A stretch of 64,000 bases of DNA from Ursus arctos (Eukaryota; Chordata; Mammalia; Carnivora; Ursidae): assembly GCF_023065955.2 (NCBI RefSeq), contig NC_079873.1, forward strand, positions 94,216,128-94,280,127. The letters run 5' to 3'. The notes beneath the pieces were generated by a model, which saw only the letters and a list, made by a program, of their open reading frames with translations, was not told the DNA's origin and did not search any database. This document shows, piece by piece, positions 50,511-61,615 of this stretch; the stretch's first letter is position 1, and the number at the start of each line of letters is the position of its first letter. A program made the translations under genes and the position numbers.

Positions 50511-51157
50511 TCTGTATCCCATTTCCGCGACTACACTCATATGCATACCATGGGACAAAGCTAATAACTCATCCTGGATTTTGGTTTTCACCAATACTCT
50601 CTTAAGATAACTTATGATTTTCTCTGGTCTCAAATGGTAGTCTTTTGACCTACAAATTAGACATTACTGCCTGAACAAGTGAAAAACTATTTCAAATTAA
50701 CACAGGTAAGAATCTGGCCTAAATTGAAAGCCTCGCCACCAACACCAAATTCCATAAAACCCATCTCTTCAAAATAGTACCATCGAAAAACATATCCTTA
50801 GAAATTCCTTGAGAATATTCACTCATGAAGTTCGATTTGTGCCATATCTACAAGGTATGTTTGTATGCAATTCTTCTCTAACCTTTTCACTCTTCTTAAC
50901 TCAGTGAAACTTTTTTCAAGATTGTTATTTCCCAGGTTTTAGCATAAAAATTGTTCTCATTTGCTTCAATTTTTAGACAAATGTCCAGTTTCCTCCAACC
51001 TCCACTATAATGTATTTTAAGCAATGTTTTCAGGCTAACACATGAAAGTATTTCAGAAAATTAAAAGGTAGGGCTGCCACTGTCTACAGTGCTTTACTAC
51101 AGACTAAAGCAACAACAGGAGAACCAGGCACTTGGACTTGAAATTTATCTCCCTGGG
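50511..51157. other. RHOXF downstream or intron sequence, nothing recognised
   Basis: AT-rich DNA. No exon or named repeat seen. Confidence 0.5.
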
Positions 51158-51560
51158 GGGCACCTGGGTGGCTCAGTCAGTTGAGTCTATTGGTTGAATC
51201 TTGGTCATGATCTCAGGGTTGTGAGATGGAGCTGGTGTTGGGCTCCAAACTCAGTGGGGATTCTGCTTGAGATTCTCTCTCACTCTCCCCCGTCTACCCC
51301 TCCCCCTGTTCATGCGCTCTCTCAAATAAATAAAGTCTTTATGGGGCACCTGGGTGGCTTGGTTGGTTGGGCATCTACCGTCAGCTCGGGTCATGATCCT
51401 AGGGTCCCAGGATTCCTGGATCAAGCCCCGATTTGGGCTCCCCGCTCAGCGAGGAGTCTGGTTCTCCCTCTGACCTTCCCCGCTCTTGTGCTTTCTCTCT
51501 CTCTCAAAAGAATAAATAAAATCTTTTAAAAATTAATTCTTTTAAAAAACAAGAAATAAA
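51158..51560 (+). mobile_element. Two plus SINEs
   Basis: 51,158-51,340 and 51,342-51,560 abut: the second starts right at the first one's tail ('ataaataaagtctttatgggg'). Confidence 0.92.
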
Positions 51561-51734
51561 AGCTATCTCCCTGCATCAGTCTCGGTGTAAATGAACAGAC
51601 ATTACTCATATAGTGTGTTCTCTGTGTGGGAATAATTCCCTTACCCCAAGGCTTGAATATTTATAAATCCACTTTTTTTGTGGATTTAGCTAAGAACTTA
51701 TGCCTGGTTTTAAATATTTAATATAACAGTACAG

Positions 51735-52155
51735 GGGCGCCTGGGTGGCACAGCGGTTAAGCGTCTGCCTTCGGCTCAGGGCGTGATCCCGGTGTTCCGG
51801 GATCGAGCCCCACGTCAGGCTCCTCCACTATGAGCCTGCTTCTTCCTCTCCCACTCCCCCTGCTTGTGTTCCCTCTCTCGCTGGCTGTCTCTATCTCTGT
51901 CAAATAAATAAATAAAATCTTTAAAAAAAAATAAAATAAATAAAATAAAATAAAATAAAATAACAGTACAGGGGCACCCGGGTGGCATGGGACTTCAGCT
52001 CTGGTCATGATCTCAGCATCCTGGGATCAAGCCCCCGCCCCCCATCAGGCTCTGGCACTCAGTGGGAAGTCTGCTTCTCCCTTTCCCTCTGCCCCTCCCC
52101 CTGCTCTCTCTCTCAAATGAATAAAATCTTTAAAAAAATAAAAATTAAAAATAAC
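51735..52155 (+). mobile_element. Two plus SINEs sharing a target
   Basis: An ursid-type element (51,735-51,950) is bracketed by 'ataacagtacag'. A second SINE (51,971-52,155) follows the right-hand copy. An (AAAAT)n stretch lies at 51,928-51,960. Confidence 0.93.
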
Positions 52156-52548
52156 AATATAGTCTAATCCTCTCTTAGCCTAGGTCTTCTTGTGTTAATG
52201 TGCATACTTCCCAGATTTGACCCAGCCCCAATATGACTCCACCCAGAATTGCTCCCTGAATGATACTCGTTAGAAAGAGCTGAACTTTATTTATATTTAA
52301 TTTTGTGCAGGAAACAAGACAAGCAGTTTAATTCACTTTTATTTTATTGTTTTCCTTTAACGGTAATGGGCAATTTCCATAAAGTGGGATTTACTTATCC
52401 CATTATCCACTCACCAAAGCCCTAAAATTCAAAACTTACTACCCAAACATGGAAAAGGCAACCAAAACAACTTGAGAATGTCTAGAACAAAAGCTTTTAA
52501 CTCCTGAAGCAGGTTTTAGAGTGGCTGCCCAGCCGAATCGCTTTTTTC
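52156..52548 (-). other. Sequence after RHOXF exon 3
   Basis: AT-rich DNA. It holds the read-through stop codon (52,518-52,516) but no clear poly(A) context or helix-3 exon. Confidence 0.5.
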
Positions 52549-52594
52549 AGGTTTACTGACTTCCATCACATCTATGGGTATGGAAAGCTTCTTT
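52549..52594 (-). CDS. RHOXF2: RHOXF exon 3 (homeodomain helix 2 region), donor lost
   Basis: After a good acceptor (tcttccctcag) the minus strand gives 46 bases. They complete an Arg codon left by exon 2 and encode KKLSIPIDVMEVSKP, which aligns with the homeodomain segment between helix 1 and helix 3 (compare the general pattern R-K/R-E-L-A-x-x-x-N/D-V-T-E). The 46-base length and phase 2 to 0 are the RHOX layout. The two bases after it are GA rather than GT. If splicing fails, the frame runs on for EKSDSAGQPL and stops at 52,516, giving a homeodomain without its recognition helix. Confidence 0.65.
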
Positions 52595-53212
52595 CTGAGG
52601 GAAGAAAATTGCAAATATTTAGTATCTGGAGTTGTGGATGAAATGAGATATACAATGTACATTTCATGCTTGTTTTTAAATTTATATTTCCCCCCAACTC
52701 CCCAGCACACATTTCTTTAATACCCAAGGCCGGGCTTGCTTTAGGGACAATCTTCCTTTGTGTACACAATTTAAGGGTACCTTGAAAAACTTCAGAATTC
52801 AAGATTAACAATTTTAATGTAGTATTTAAAAGTCAAGACTAATGCACAAAAAATTCCGGGACCACCAAATTATCAAAATGTTAAATAAAGGCAAGATCCA
52901 CCCCTTCACTCGCACAACCGCGCCTGATTTTGCACCCTGATGTCACTCCTGATCCTGATCGCGATCGTGATCCAATAGAATGTTATTTACAAAAACAGGA
53001 GCCCGACCCGAGAGTTTCCTGACGATTCGTTTATATACTGCATGAAAATATTTACCTTGATGCCCACGGGGGCATCGTCCCCACCTTGGAAAGAGCTCGA
53101 GGCCCCCTAGGTAGCTTTGGCTTTGGAGGCGGGGAGAGAGACCTGGGAGAGAGCCCAGGGCGTCCCCGAGGGTCCTAGAGATGGGGGGGGGGCGCCAGAG
53201 CAAGCCACTCAC
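52595..53212 (-). other. RHOXF intron 2
   Basis: Starts with GTGAGT at 53,212 and ends with CTCAG at 52,595. GC-rich near exon 2 and AT-rich near exon 3. No repeat recognised. A run of nine G (plus strand) lies near 53,184. Confidence 0.7.
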
Positions 53213-53537
53213 CGCCCGAACACGTAGGGGTATTGAGTGCGTTGGAAAACGCTCTCCAGCTCCTTCAGTTCTAGCCGGGGGAACGCGCTGCGGTGGAGGC
53301 GTTGCTGCCGCTCCTGGGGCTGCGGCCCCTCGGCGGCCGCCTGGGCCTCGTCCTGCTGCTGCTGCTGCGGGGGCTCTTGCCCGCAGCCGCCGCCCGTGTG
53401 GTTCTCGTCGTCCACGGGGCCCGCTGCTCCCGCGCCACCGTGGCTTTCTTCTCCTGTCGCGGCTTCCTGCTCAGGTTCGGGCCAGAGCTCCTTCTCGACG
53501 TCTCCTCCCGTTACGGAGACCACCGCAGGCTTCGTAT
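53213..53537 (-). CDS. RHOXF2: RHOXF exon 2 (acidic region and homeodomain helix 1)
   Basis: RHOXF proteins are X-linked homeodomain factors of the germ line. This 325-base exon has a strong acceptor (ttttcttttccag, ending 53,538) and GTGAGT donor (53,212). It encodes TKPAVVSVTGGDVEKEL, PEPEQEAATGEES, a Gly-rich stretch, EPPQQQQQDEAQAAAEG, then PRLELKELESVFQRTQYP, the homeodomain N-terminal arm and helix 1, and ends YVFGR. The PEPEQ and ELESVFQRTQYP motifs match human RHOXF2 and RHOXF1. Splitting the homeodomain here is typical of RHOX genes. Frame is open throughout. Confidence 0.88.
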
Positions 53538-53705
53538 CTGGAAAAGAAAAGAGAGATCAGGGCGCTGGAGCCCAGGGCGCGTGGGACGGCGACCTGAGAG
53601 CGGCGACATCTGCCGCGCCACTGCGGCGTCCCGTCCACTCGCCTCCCCCGGGGAAAGGCCGTTTCGTAGACTTCGCCAAACCCGCGTCCCGGTTCGCGCA
53701 CTCAC
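53538..53705 (-). other. RHOXF intron 1
   Basis: A 168-base GC-rich intron with GTGAGT at 53,705 and a pyrimidine-rich acceptor. Phase 1: a single G from exon 1 joins 'at' of exon 2 to give Asp. Confidence 0.8.
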
Positions 53706-53787
53706 CCAACGGTTCTCCTCCAAGTTCATCGACTTCCAGGCTGCGGCAAGCGGTGCCCTCTTGGCTGCTCTCGGGCGGAGGCTCCAT
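53706..53787 (-). CDS. RHOXF2: RHOXF exon 1
   Basis: ATG at 53,787 opens MEPPPESSQEGTACRSLEV then DELGGEPL, 27 codons plus one base. MEPP is the start of human RHOXF2, which supports this ATG. The GTGAGT donor begins at 53,705. Together with exon 2 it gives about 135 residues before exon 3. Whether the full gene is functional depends on exons 3 and 4. Confidence 0.82.
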
Positions 53788-54480
53788 GTCCAGAACGCCT
53801 CCACAGACTCGCGCGGCGGCCCGCGGAGACTCCGGGGTCCGGGCCTGTCTCTGTGCGGGGTGCGGTTTACTACGCCTCTACCTCAGCTTCAACGTCCGCG
53901 CGCTCTTAGACGCCGTCGATCCCCGTTACTTCCAACGGCCAGGTGTGTGGTGGGCGGGACTTGTCGGGGCGAGCACGAGGCCGGGGCGTGGCCACGAAGT
54001 AGGCGGAGCGTTTGCCGGAAGGGTGCTACCGCCAGGGGGCGCGCGCGCGGGGGGGGGGCGACAACTCCCGACTCCCGCGGGGCACTGCCTTGGCGTGGGG
54101 GGTGGTGGGTGGTGCCAGCCAGCCGGGGGCGGGGAAGGGGTGGGGAAGGAAACTTCCCACAGCTCTCCCGAGCCCTGGGAGACGCGTTGGGAGAACGTCT
54201 CGCCGCCTGCCCTCGCTGCACGCGGGTCGGTGCAGGGTTCTCGCCCTAAGCTCCTCCAGGGCGAGGGACGCAGAGGTAGGGCTGGAGAAGTTGCGGGGGG
54301 GCTTCGTGGCAGCCCCAGCACTGAAGCGACGGTATCCCCGTCGCCGTGTGAGCTCTGAGCACGACTCTCCCCTCCGGCAAGTCAGTGACCAATGGATGGG
54401 ACTCTGGTTGGGTTCCGTTCGCACCCAGAGTCCACGAACCGGGCTAGTGACCGGACGAAACGATTAGCTAGAGGGCTGCT
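53788..54480 (-). promoter_or_regulatory. CpG island upstream of RHOXF exon 1
   Basis: Very GC- and CpG-rich DNA with G runs ('gggggggg' near 54,050). Long open frames occur on both strands here (for example plus 53,237-54,358), as expected of such composition; they antisense the exons and are not called. Methylation control would be expected for a germline RHOX promoter, by analogy with other RHOX genes. Confidence 0.6.
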
Positions 54481-54861
54481 TGCTCTGGGTTTTTGCCATA
54501 CGCGCGGAAAGTGGAGCCCATCAAGCTCTCCTGGGCGCTCCGGAGCGGCAGCTTGAGGTTGGGTTTTACAGAGCACTGTGGGTGCTCGGATGCACGCTCT
54601 AAGAAACCCAAACCTCCCTCTTGCGATAGGAACAAATACCCCAGATTTGTATTAAGGAATTCACATCAAGAGTAGAAATGGAGAAACCTGTCCACTGTTT
54701 TGAGCATCCAAGAATGCTTGCGCTGCACGTGCTGGACGCGACTGTGGGGCTTACACCCTCTGCCTGCTGAGCTCCGCTTCCGCGCCCCCGCTGCAGGTCC
54801 TCTGCAAAAGCGCACGTGTTTCTGGGCTGGGCAGGTGCTGGGGACTTGGGTTAGTTCCCAC
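54481..54861. other. RHOXF upstream flank
   Basis: Moderate GC, nothing recognised. Confidence 0.45.
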
Positions 54862-55068
54862 TTTTTTTTTTTTTTTAAGATTTTATTTATTTATTTGACA
54901 GAGAGAGACAGCCAGCGAGAGAGCGAACACAAGCAGGGGGAGTGGGAGAGGAAGAAGCAGCCTCCCAGCAGAGCAGGGAGCCCCAGGCGGTGCTCGATCC
55001 CAGGACCCTAGGATCATCACCTGAGCCAAAGGCAGATACTTAAGGGACTGAGCCACCCAGGTGCCCCA
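54862..55068 (-). mobile_element. Ursid-type SINE with target duplication
   Basis: 'gttcccactttttt' occurs at both ends. Little-diverged body. Confidence 0.95.
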
Positions 55069-55677
55069 TGTTCCCACTTTTTTATTCTCCTCCACTTTCT
55101 CCTGTTTCTCCTCCTCCTCTTCGTCTTCCTCCATCTCCCTTTGTCTAGAACTGTCTTCCAGAGCTCTAGCTCTCCACTGATAAATATCAAATAAAGAAGA
55201 GCCAGGGCAGATTGAGGGCTCTGTTTCTCCCTTAAAGTGATGTTTTGCATAGTGTCCAATACCGCTAAATGACAGCCGGTGTGCACCCTGCTACTTCCCT
55301 CTGACTACAGTTAGGAAAAAAAATATATGTATATACCCAGTGCCCAATAACTTGCTGGACCTGGTGCGAGGAAAAGCTAACTTATACTCTGGTGAAAGAT
55401 CAGCAATCACGTCATGATCCGTATCCGAAAGACATCAGCATCCTAGTCCCTCAAGGAACAGATTAACTATTCAGTGCTGTCCTTTGGGATGGTAAGCTCC
55501 AGAGTCATCACTTCTTATAAACACCTTCCATTCATACAATCCAATTTTTAAGAAGTCCAATTATTTTGATGGTTTTCAATTTTACCCGTTTCTCAAGGAT
55601 GGGTGAAGAATTCATAGAATTTCGAGAATGATAAAAGTCATGTTTTTAACTGTGTCCCTATGATTTCTTTTTACTTT
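55069..55677. other. Intergenic, nothing recognised
   Basis: Includes a (CTC)n-like pyrimidine patch at 55,085-55,135 that gives a Glu-rich shadow frame on the minus strand. Confidence 0.5.
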
Positions 55678-55872
55678 TTAAAAAAAGATTTCATTTATTT
55701 ATTTGTCAGAAAGAGAGAATGAGAGAGAGCAGAGGGAGTGGCAGGCAGAGGCAGAGGGAGAAGCAGGCTCCCTGCCAAGCAAGGAGCCCAATGTGGGACT
55801 CGAGCCCGGGGCCCTGGGATCATGACCAGAGCCGAAGGCAGACGCCTAACGACTGAGCCACCCAGGTACCCC
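55678..55872 (-). mobile_element. Carnivore SINE
   Basis: 'aaaaaaagatttcatttattt' at the left, 'ctgagccacccaggtacccc' at the right. Confidence 0.92.
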
Positions 55873-56035
55873 ACAATTCTTATTTTTTTAAATATCCAGT
55901 GAATAATGTAGATAATGACAGTTACACGGAGAGATTTAAATAGAATTAACCATATAAAAGCAGAATAAATATTTGAAGCCAAAAGGCTAAAAACATATTT
56001 TTCTTACGTATTAGTCTTAATCAGAACCACAATGA

Positions 56036-56240
56036 GGGGCACCTGGGTGGCTCAGTCGTTAAGCGTCTGCCTTCAGCTCAGGGCATGGTACCGGGGTCCT
56101 GGGATCGAGCTCCTCATCCAGCTCCCCGCTCCGCTGGGAGCCTGCTTCTCCCTCTCCCACTCCCCCTGCTTGTGTTCCCTCTCTCGCTGGCTGTCTCTCT
56201 CTCTCTGTCAAATAAATAAATAAAATCTTAAAAAAAAATA
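56036..56240 (+). mobile_element. Ursid-type SINE with target duplication
   Basis: Bracketed by 'aaccacaatgag' and 'aaccacaacgag'. It is inserted at the junction with the following L1. Confidence 0.93.
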
Positions 56241-56244
56241 AAAA

Positions 56245-57310
56245 CCACAACGAGATACTGTTTCACACCCAGGAGGATGACTATTATCCACAAAATAGAA
56301 AATAAGAGGTGTTGGTAAGGATGTGGAGAAGTTGGAACCCTGTGCATTACTGGTGGGGATGTAAATGGTGTAGTCACTGTGGAAAATGGTATGGCAGTTC
56401 CTCAAACACTTAGTCAGAATTACCATATGATCCAGCAATTCCACTTCTGGGTATACAACCCAAAGAACTGAGAGCAGGGACTTGAACAGATATCTGTATA
56501 CACCTGTTCAGAGCAGCATTATTCACAATAGCTGAAAGATGGAAACAACCCAAATGTCCGCTGATGGATGAATGGGTAAATAAAATGTGGTATATACATA
56601 CAATAAAATATTATTCAGCCTTAAAAAGGAATGAAATTCTGACACATGCTACAACATGGATGAACCTTGAAGGAATCAAGCTAAGTGAAATAAACCAGAC
56701 ACGAAAAGACAAATATTGAATGATTCCATTTATCTGTGATACCTGGAGTAGTTCAATTTGTAGAAACAGAAATTAGGGGCGCCTGGGTGGCTCAGTCGGT
56801 TGGGCGTCTGCCTTCGTCTCGGGTCATGACCCCAGAGTCCCGGGATCAAGCCCCGCATCGGGCTCCTTGCTCAGTGGGGAGTTTGCTTCTCCCTCTGCCC
56901 CCCCACTTGCTTGTGCTCGCTCTCTCTCTCACTCTTCAAATAAATAAAATCTTTAAAAAGGAAGGAAGGAAGGAAGGAAGGAAGGAAGGAAGGAAGAAAG
57001 GGAAAGTAGAATGGTAAGGGCACCTGTTGGTTCAGTCGGTGGGGCATGGAACTCTTGATCTTGGGGTTGTGAGTTCAAGCCCCATGTTGGATGTAGAGAT
57101 TACTTAAAATCTTCAAAAGAAAGAAAGAAAGAGAAAATAGAACGGTAGTTTCCCAGGGTCTGGGAGAAGTGGTACTGGGGAGCTATTGTTTAATGGGTAT
57201 GGAGTCTCAGTTTGGGAAGATGAAAAAGTTCTGGAGATGGATGGTGGTGATGGTTGGACAACAATGTGAATGCACTTCATGTCGCCAAACTGCACCCATA
57301 AAAATGGTTA
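56245..57310 (+). mobile_element. L1 3' end with SINEs and a (GGAA)n tract
   Basis: L1 phrases: 'atgtggagaagttggaaccc', 'ccagcaattccacttctggg' and 'gtggtatatacatacaat'. Plus SINEs at 56,776-56,960 and 57,017-57,120 (short). A GGAA microsatellite of about nine units lies at 56,959-56,995. Confidence 0.85.
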
Positions 57311-57315
57311 AGATG

Positions 57316-57520
57316 GGGGCGCCTGGGTGGCACAGCAGTTAAACGTCTGCCTTCAGCTCAGGGCGTGATCCCGGCGTTGTGGGATCGATCCCCACATCAG
57401 GCTCTTCCACTATGAGCCTGTTTCTTCCTCTCCCACTCCCCCTGCTTGTGTTCCCTCTCTCGCTGGCTGTCTCTATCTCTGTCGAATAAATAAATAAAAA
57501 ATCTTTTAAAAAAAATGGTT
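57316..57520 (+). mobile_element. Ursid-type SINE with target duplication
   Basis: 'aaaatggttaagatgg' on both sides. Confidence 0.95.
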
Positions 57521-57582
57521 AAGATGGTAAATTTGCTTTATCTGTATTTTATGACAAAATAATAATAGTCTTATTTCTTTTA

Positions 57583-57591
57583 AAAAACATT

Positions 57592-57626
<35 letters not shown>

Positions 57627-57788
57627 TTTGAGAGAGAAAGTGCACAAGCCAGGGAAGGGGCAGAGGGAGAGGGAGAAGCAGACTCCCCGCTGACCGGGGA
57701 GCCTGATGCAGGGCTCAGTCCCAGGACCCTGGGATCATGACCTGAGCTGAAGGCAGACGCTTAACCGACTGAGCCACCCAGGAACCCC
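57583..57788 (-). mobile_element. SINE with long (TTTA)n tail
   Basis: The tail at 57,590-57,630 is about 10 TTTA units. Its right end borders the satellite array. Confidence 0.92.
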
Positions 57789-58061
57789 TATTAGTCTTAA
57801 ATCTTGTTGGAATAATGATTCTGTACTGTGGATATTGGAGAGATATCTAGAATAAATAGTTGAAATTAGGAGCTTAAATGTCGGTTCTTGTAGACTTCAA
57901 ATTCCTTTTTTTCTCGTGGTGGATTAATGAGTCAATAGCGCAGATGCATGATGGTACCTAGGTAACTAACTACCTAAAGAATATTAGTAGAAGGAGTTGA
58001 AGCCTTGAATTGGAAACTATTTCCTTCTTACTCTAGCTTTGTGTTTCTTGTTTTTCTTTTC

Positions 58062-58266
58062 TTTTCTTTTTTTTAAGATTTTATTTATTTATTTGACAGA
58101 GAGAGAGACAGCCAGTGAGAGAAGGAACACAGGCAGGGGGACTGGGAGAGGAACAAGCAGGCTCCCAGTGGAGCAGGGAGCCCGATGCGGGGCTCGATCC
58201 CAGGACTCCGGGACCACACCCTGAGCCGATGGCAGACGCTTAACGACTGAGCCACCCAGACGCCCC
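58062..58266 (-). mobile_element. Ursid-type SINE in the satellite
   Basis: Inserted in a satellite unit; 'tgtttcttgtttttct' and 'gtatttcttgtttttct' flank it. Confidence 0.93.
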
Positions 58267-58587
58267 TGTATTTCTTGTTTTTCTAACTTTATATTTCATG
58301 TTGAAAGAACTCATAAATCTGAAATGAATAGTGGTTCATAGGTAACTAGTTTACAGGAGATATCTGGAAATAGCTAGTAATGCTCGCTGTCAGGAAGCTA
58401 AAAAAGCCATTCTTCTCAAATGTAAACTCTTATTTTCTTTTGGAATAACAAGTTAGTACCATAGATATGTAGGGGGACCTAGATGATTAGTTAACAATAG
58501 ATAACTAGTGGTAACTAGAATAACTGGTCCAAGCTACAATCATTTCCTGTCTAAAAACCACAATCATTTCATGTCTAAATTCTTTTT

Positions 58588-58845
58588 TTAAAGTAGGCTC
58601 CACACCCAAGGTGGGGCTTGAACTCACGACCCCAGGATCAAGAGTCCGAAGCTCCACCAACTGAGCCAGCCAGGTGCCCCTCATGTCTAAATTCTTTTTT
58701 TTTTAATTCCTTGTTCTAAAAATGAGTTAATTGGGGGCACCTGGCTGGCTCAGTCGGAAGAGCATGGGACTCTTGATCTCAGGGTCGTGAGTTTGAGCCC
58801 CATGTTGGCTGTAGAGATTTCTAAAAAAAAAATAATAATAAACTT
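58588..58845. mobile_element. Two short-type SINEs, minus and plus
   Basis: The minus element (58,588-58,680) is bracketed by 'tcatgtctaaattctt'. The plus element (58,735-58,845) is bracketed by 'aaaaatgagttaattg'. Both cut satellite units cleanly. Confidence 0.92.
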
Positions 58846-58929
58846 GAAAAACAATAAAAATGAGTTAATTGTGTAGCATCCAGTGGGATTCTAGGTAAAC
58901 CAGAAGAAATGAGTTGTGAATATTCAGAT

Positions 58930-59590
58930 TTCTGGGGCGGCGAAAGAAAACTTTATGACCACAAGATGGCAGTAGGATACACAAGATTTATTTGGGTGAG
59001 GCTTTGACAGTTTTGTGGGAGGTCAGGGCTTGTGTCTGGAGGCTAAGGCTTGTGGTTGCCACCATTTGGAAGGGGGCTGTGGGGGGGAAGGCAAGTTAAC
59101 TCCTGGGAGAGAAGGGAATCGGCCGAGAGGGCCTCGCGAGTCTAGGCGATGTTATTTAGCAGCATGTTGGAGAGCGCCTGGGTCAAAATCACCAAAGGGC
59201 AGCAGTGGCTTGTGGTCTTTATGGCCCAGGGTTTATCTTATCTGTATGTTAGGCTCAATTTCATGGAGTATGTAAAGCAGCCGGGCTATAAATGGCTAAA
59301 AATGTGGTTATGGGGGGGGTGCCTGGTTGGCTTAGTGAGTAGAGCGAGCGACTCTTGATATGAGGGTAGTGAGTTTGAGTCCCACGTTGGGTGTAGAGTT
59401 TATTTAAAAATATATGTGGTCATGGTTATTTCAGATACTTTTAAAGCAATTGGATGTATAAAAATTTGAGTTTGGCTCCAGCAGGCTTTCAGGGTAATGG
59501 GTCTCAGCCTGAGGTAAAGAAATAAGACAACCTCGGGGTCAATAGACTGAGGTTATTTTTGGCTCATTTGTATAACCTACTCAAAGTCAT
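58930..59590. other. Non-satellite insert within the array
   Basis: Satellite phrases stop at about 58,930 and resume at about 59,600. The insert is GC-richer, with 'ccacaagatggcagtagg' and a short plus SINE (59,316-59,412). It has no recognised coding content; it may be an old LTR or other mobile element, family unknown. Confidence 0.5.
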
Positions 59591-60569
59591 CAAGCCAGAA
59601 AAAAACATCATCTTCTGAACCCAAATTCGTATTTCCTGTTGGAATAAAATATTAGCACTGGAGATAAGTAGTAATGCTTAAGCAATTACTTTACTAGAGT
59701 TAACTAGAAGTGACTCAGAAAATTGGCAAATCCAGAAAATTGAAAAATCACTCTTCTCAACACTAGCTTCTTATCTCCTTTGAAGAATGAGTTAATACAA
59801 GAGATAGTTAATGGTATCTAAGTAACAAGGTAAGCAGAGATATAAGGTGATCATGACGTTAGACCAGGAAATGGAAAAGAAATGATCTTCACGTGTAAAT
59901 TCTTCTCCGTTGTCGAATTAGTGAATTAGTCCAATACGGAATTAACCATACCTAGGTACCTATTTTATCAGAGGTATCTAGACGTAACAAGATGCACTGG
60001 TATATTGATGGTGTTGAAAGAAAACATTCTTCTCACTTCTAAATTTTCATATCTTTTTAGAATGTGGAAGTAGTACTATAATCAGCTAGATTTATTGTGT
60101 TTGGTTTATGTAGAGAATTATATACTATCTGAATGATGAGGTGAAGGCAGGGAGCTGAAAAACAGATACTTCTCAATTTTTTTCTCATTGAAGTGTAATA
60201 GTAATATAATTAGTGGTAATTGGGTAGCTGTTTAAAGACAACTGGGGAAACAACCAGAAAAGTAACTGAAATCCGGATGCTGAAAAGCAGGTTCTTCTGA
60301 AGTGCAACTTATTTCTTCTTGAAATAAGATATTGGAAAGGTAGGTAAATGGTAAATAAGTCACGAAGGCATGGAATGGTAGATAAAACTTAACTAGAGAT
60401 AACTAGATATAACTGGAAAACTTCCTGAAGCTCAAATGCTGAAAAACACATACATCTTATCTCTCAAATCTTTTTTTAAAGGCAGAATTAGTTATTGCTA
60501 GTAATAATTAGTGGTATATAACTACATCGTGTAAACTATGGCTATCTAGAGATAAGAATAATTAGTTAA

Positions 60570-60775
60570 GGGGCGCCTGGGTGGCTCAGTCGGTAAGCAG
60601 TTGACTCTTGATTTCAGCTCAGATCATGATCTCAGGGTCCCGGGATTGAGCCCCACATCAGGCTCCCTGATCAGCAGGGAGTCTGCTTGTGGATTCTCTC
60701 TCTCTACCCCTGCCCCCCGCTCTTGCTCTCTCTCTCCCTCTCAATAAATAAATAAATAAAATCTTTAAAGAAAAG
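60570..60775 (+). mobile_element. Carnivore SINE in the satellite
   Basis: Flanked by 'gaataattagttaa' and 'gaataactagttaa', which are the duplicated target in a satellite unit. Confidence 0.93.
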
Positions 60776-61495
60776 AATAACTAGTTAAATCTGTGGATAT
60801 GAAAAACACAACCGTACCAACTACAAATTCTCATCTCTTCCTGGAAAAATGAATTACTTCTGCAGATTCTCATTGTACTTTTGTAAATACTTAATTAGAG
60901 ACAACCAGAGATAATAAGAATAACTAGTTGAAGGCAGGAAGCTAAAAATCAAGTTCTTTGCAACTCTAAATTTACATGTTAGTGCCCTATATATCTGGTG
61001 GTACCTTAATCTTTTGTAACCTCGGGATAAATGATGATATTCGAATAATGAGTCAAAACCAGGACACTGAAGAAAAGTGGTTGAATCCAAGAATTTGATA
61101 AGAATTCTTCCCAACACTACCTTCTTATCTAGAGTGTGAATCATGAGTTAGTACTACAGATCAGTACTTATACCCAGGAAACTAGTTAATTGGAGAGAGA
61201 TATGTAAATGAAGCCAACGAGTGAAAACACATTCTTGTTATAACTGACTTCTTTCTCGTTAGCATAATCAGTTAGTTCTATATAACTAGTTGTACCTAGG
61301 AACTACCAAACTGGAGACAACTAAAGATAACTAGCGCAGAAGCTAGAAAACACATCCTTTACAACAATTTTAAATCCCTACTTCTTAAAAAAAAAAAAAA
61401 GAATGTGTACTCTAGATCAAATAGCTATAGTGGTACCTAGGTGGGTGATAAAGTTAACGGGAAATTACCAGAGGATATTTAAAACCAGAAATTGG

Positions 61496-61615
61496 AGGCA
61501 CCCGGCTGGTTCAGTGGGTAGAGCATATGATTCTTGATCTCAGGGTCATGCATTGGAGCCCCACGTTGAGGGCAGAGTGTACTTAAAAAAATTAAAATAA
61601 ATAAATAAAATAAGA
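61496..61615 (+). mobile_element. Short-type SINE in the satellite
   Basis: 'ggcacccggctggttcagtg' head and (AAAT)n tail. Confidence 0.88.

Noticed and set aside
53237..54358. Long plus-strand open frames of 318-373 codons across the RHOXF exons
   Set aside because: They are antisense to recognisable RHOXF exons 1-2 and extend over CpG-island DNA. The products are Arg/Gly/Pro/Ser-rich and have no family motif.
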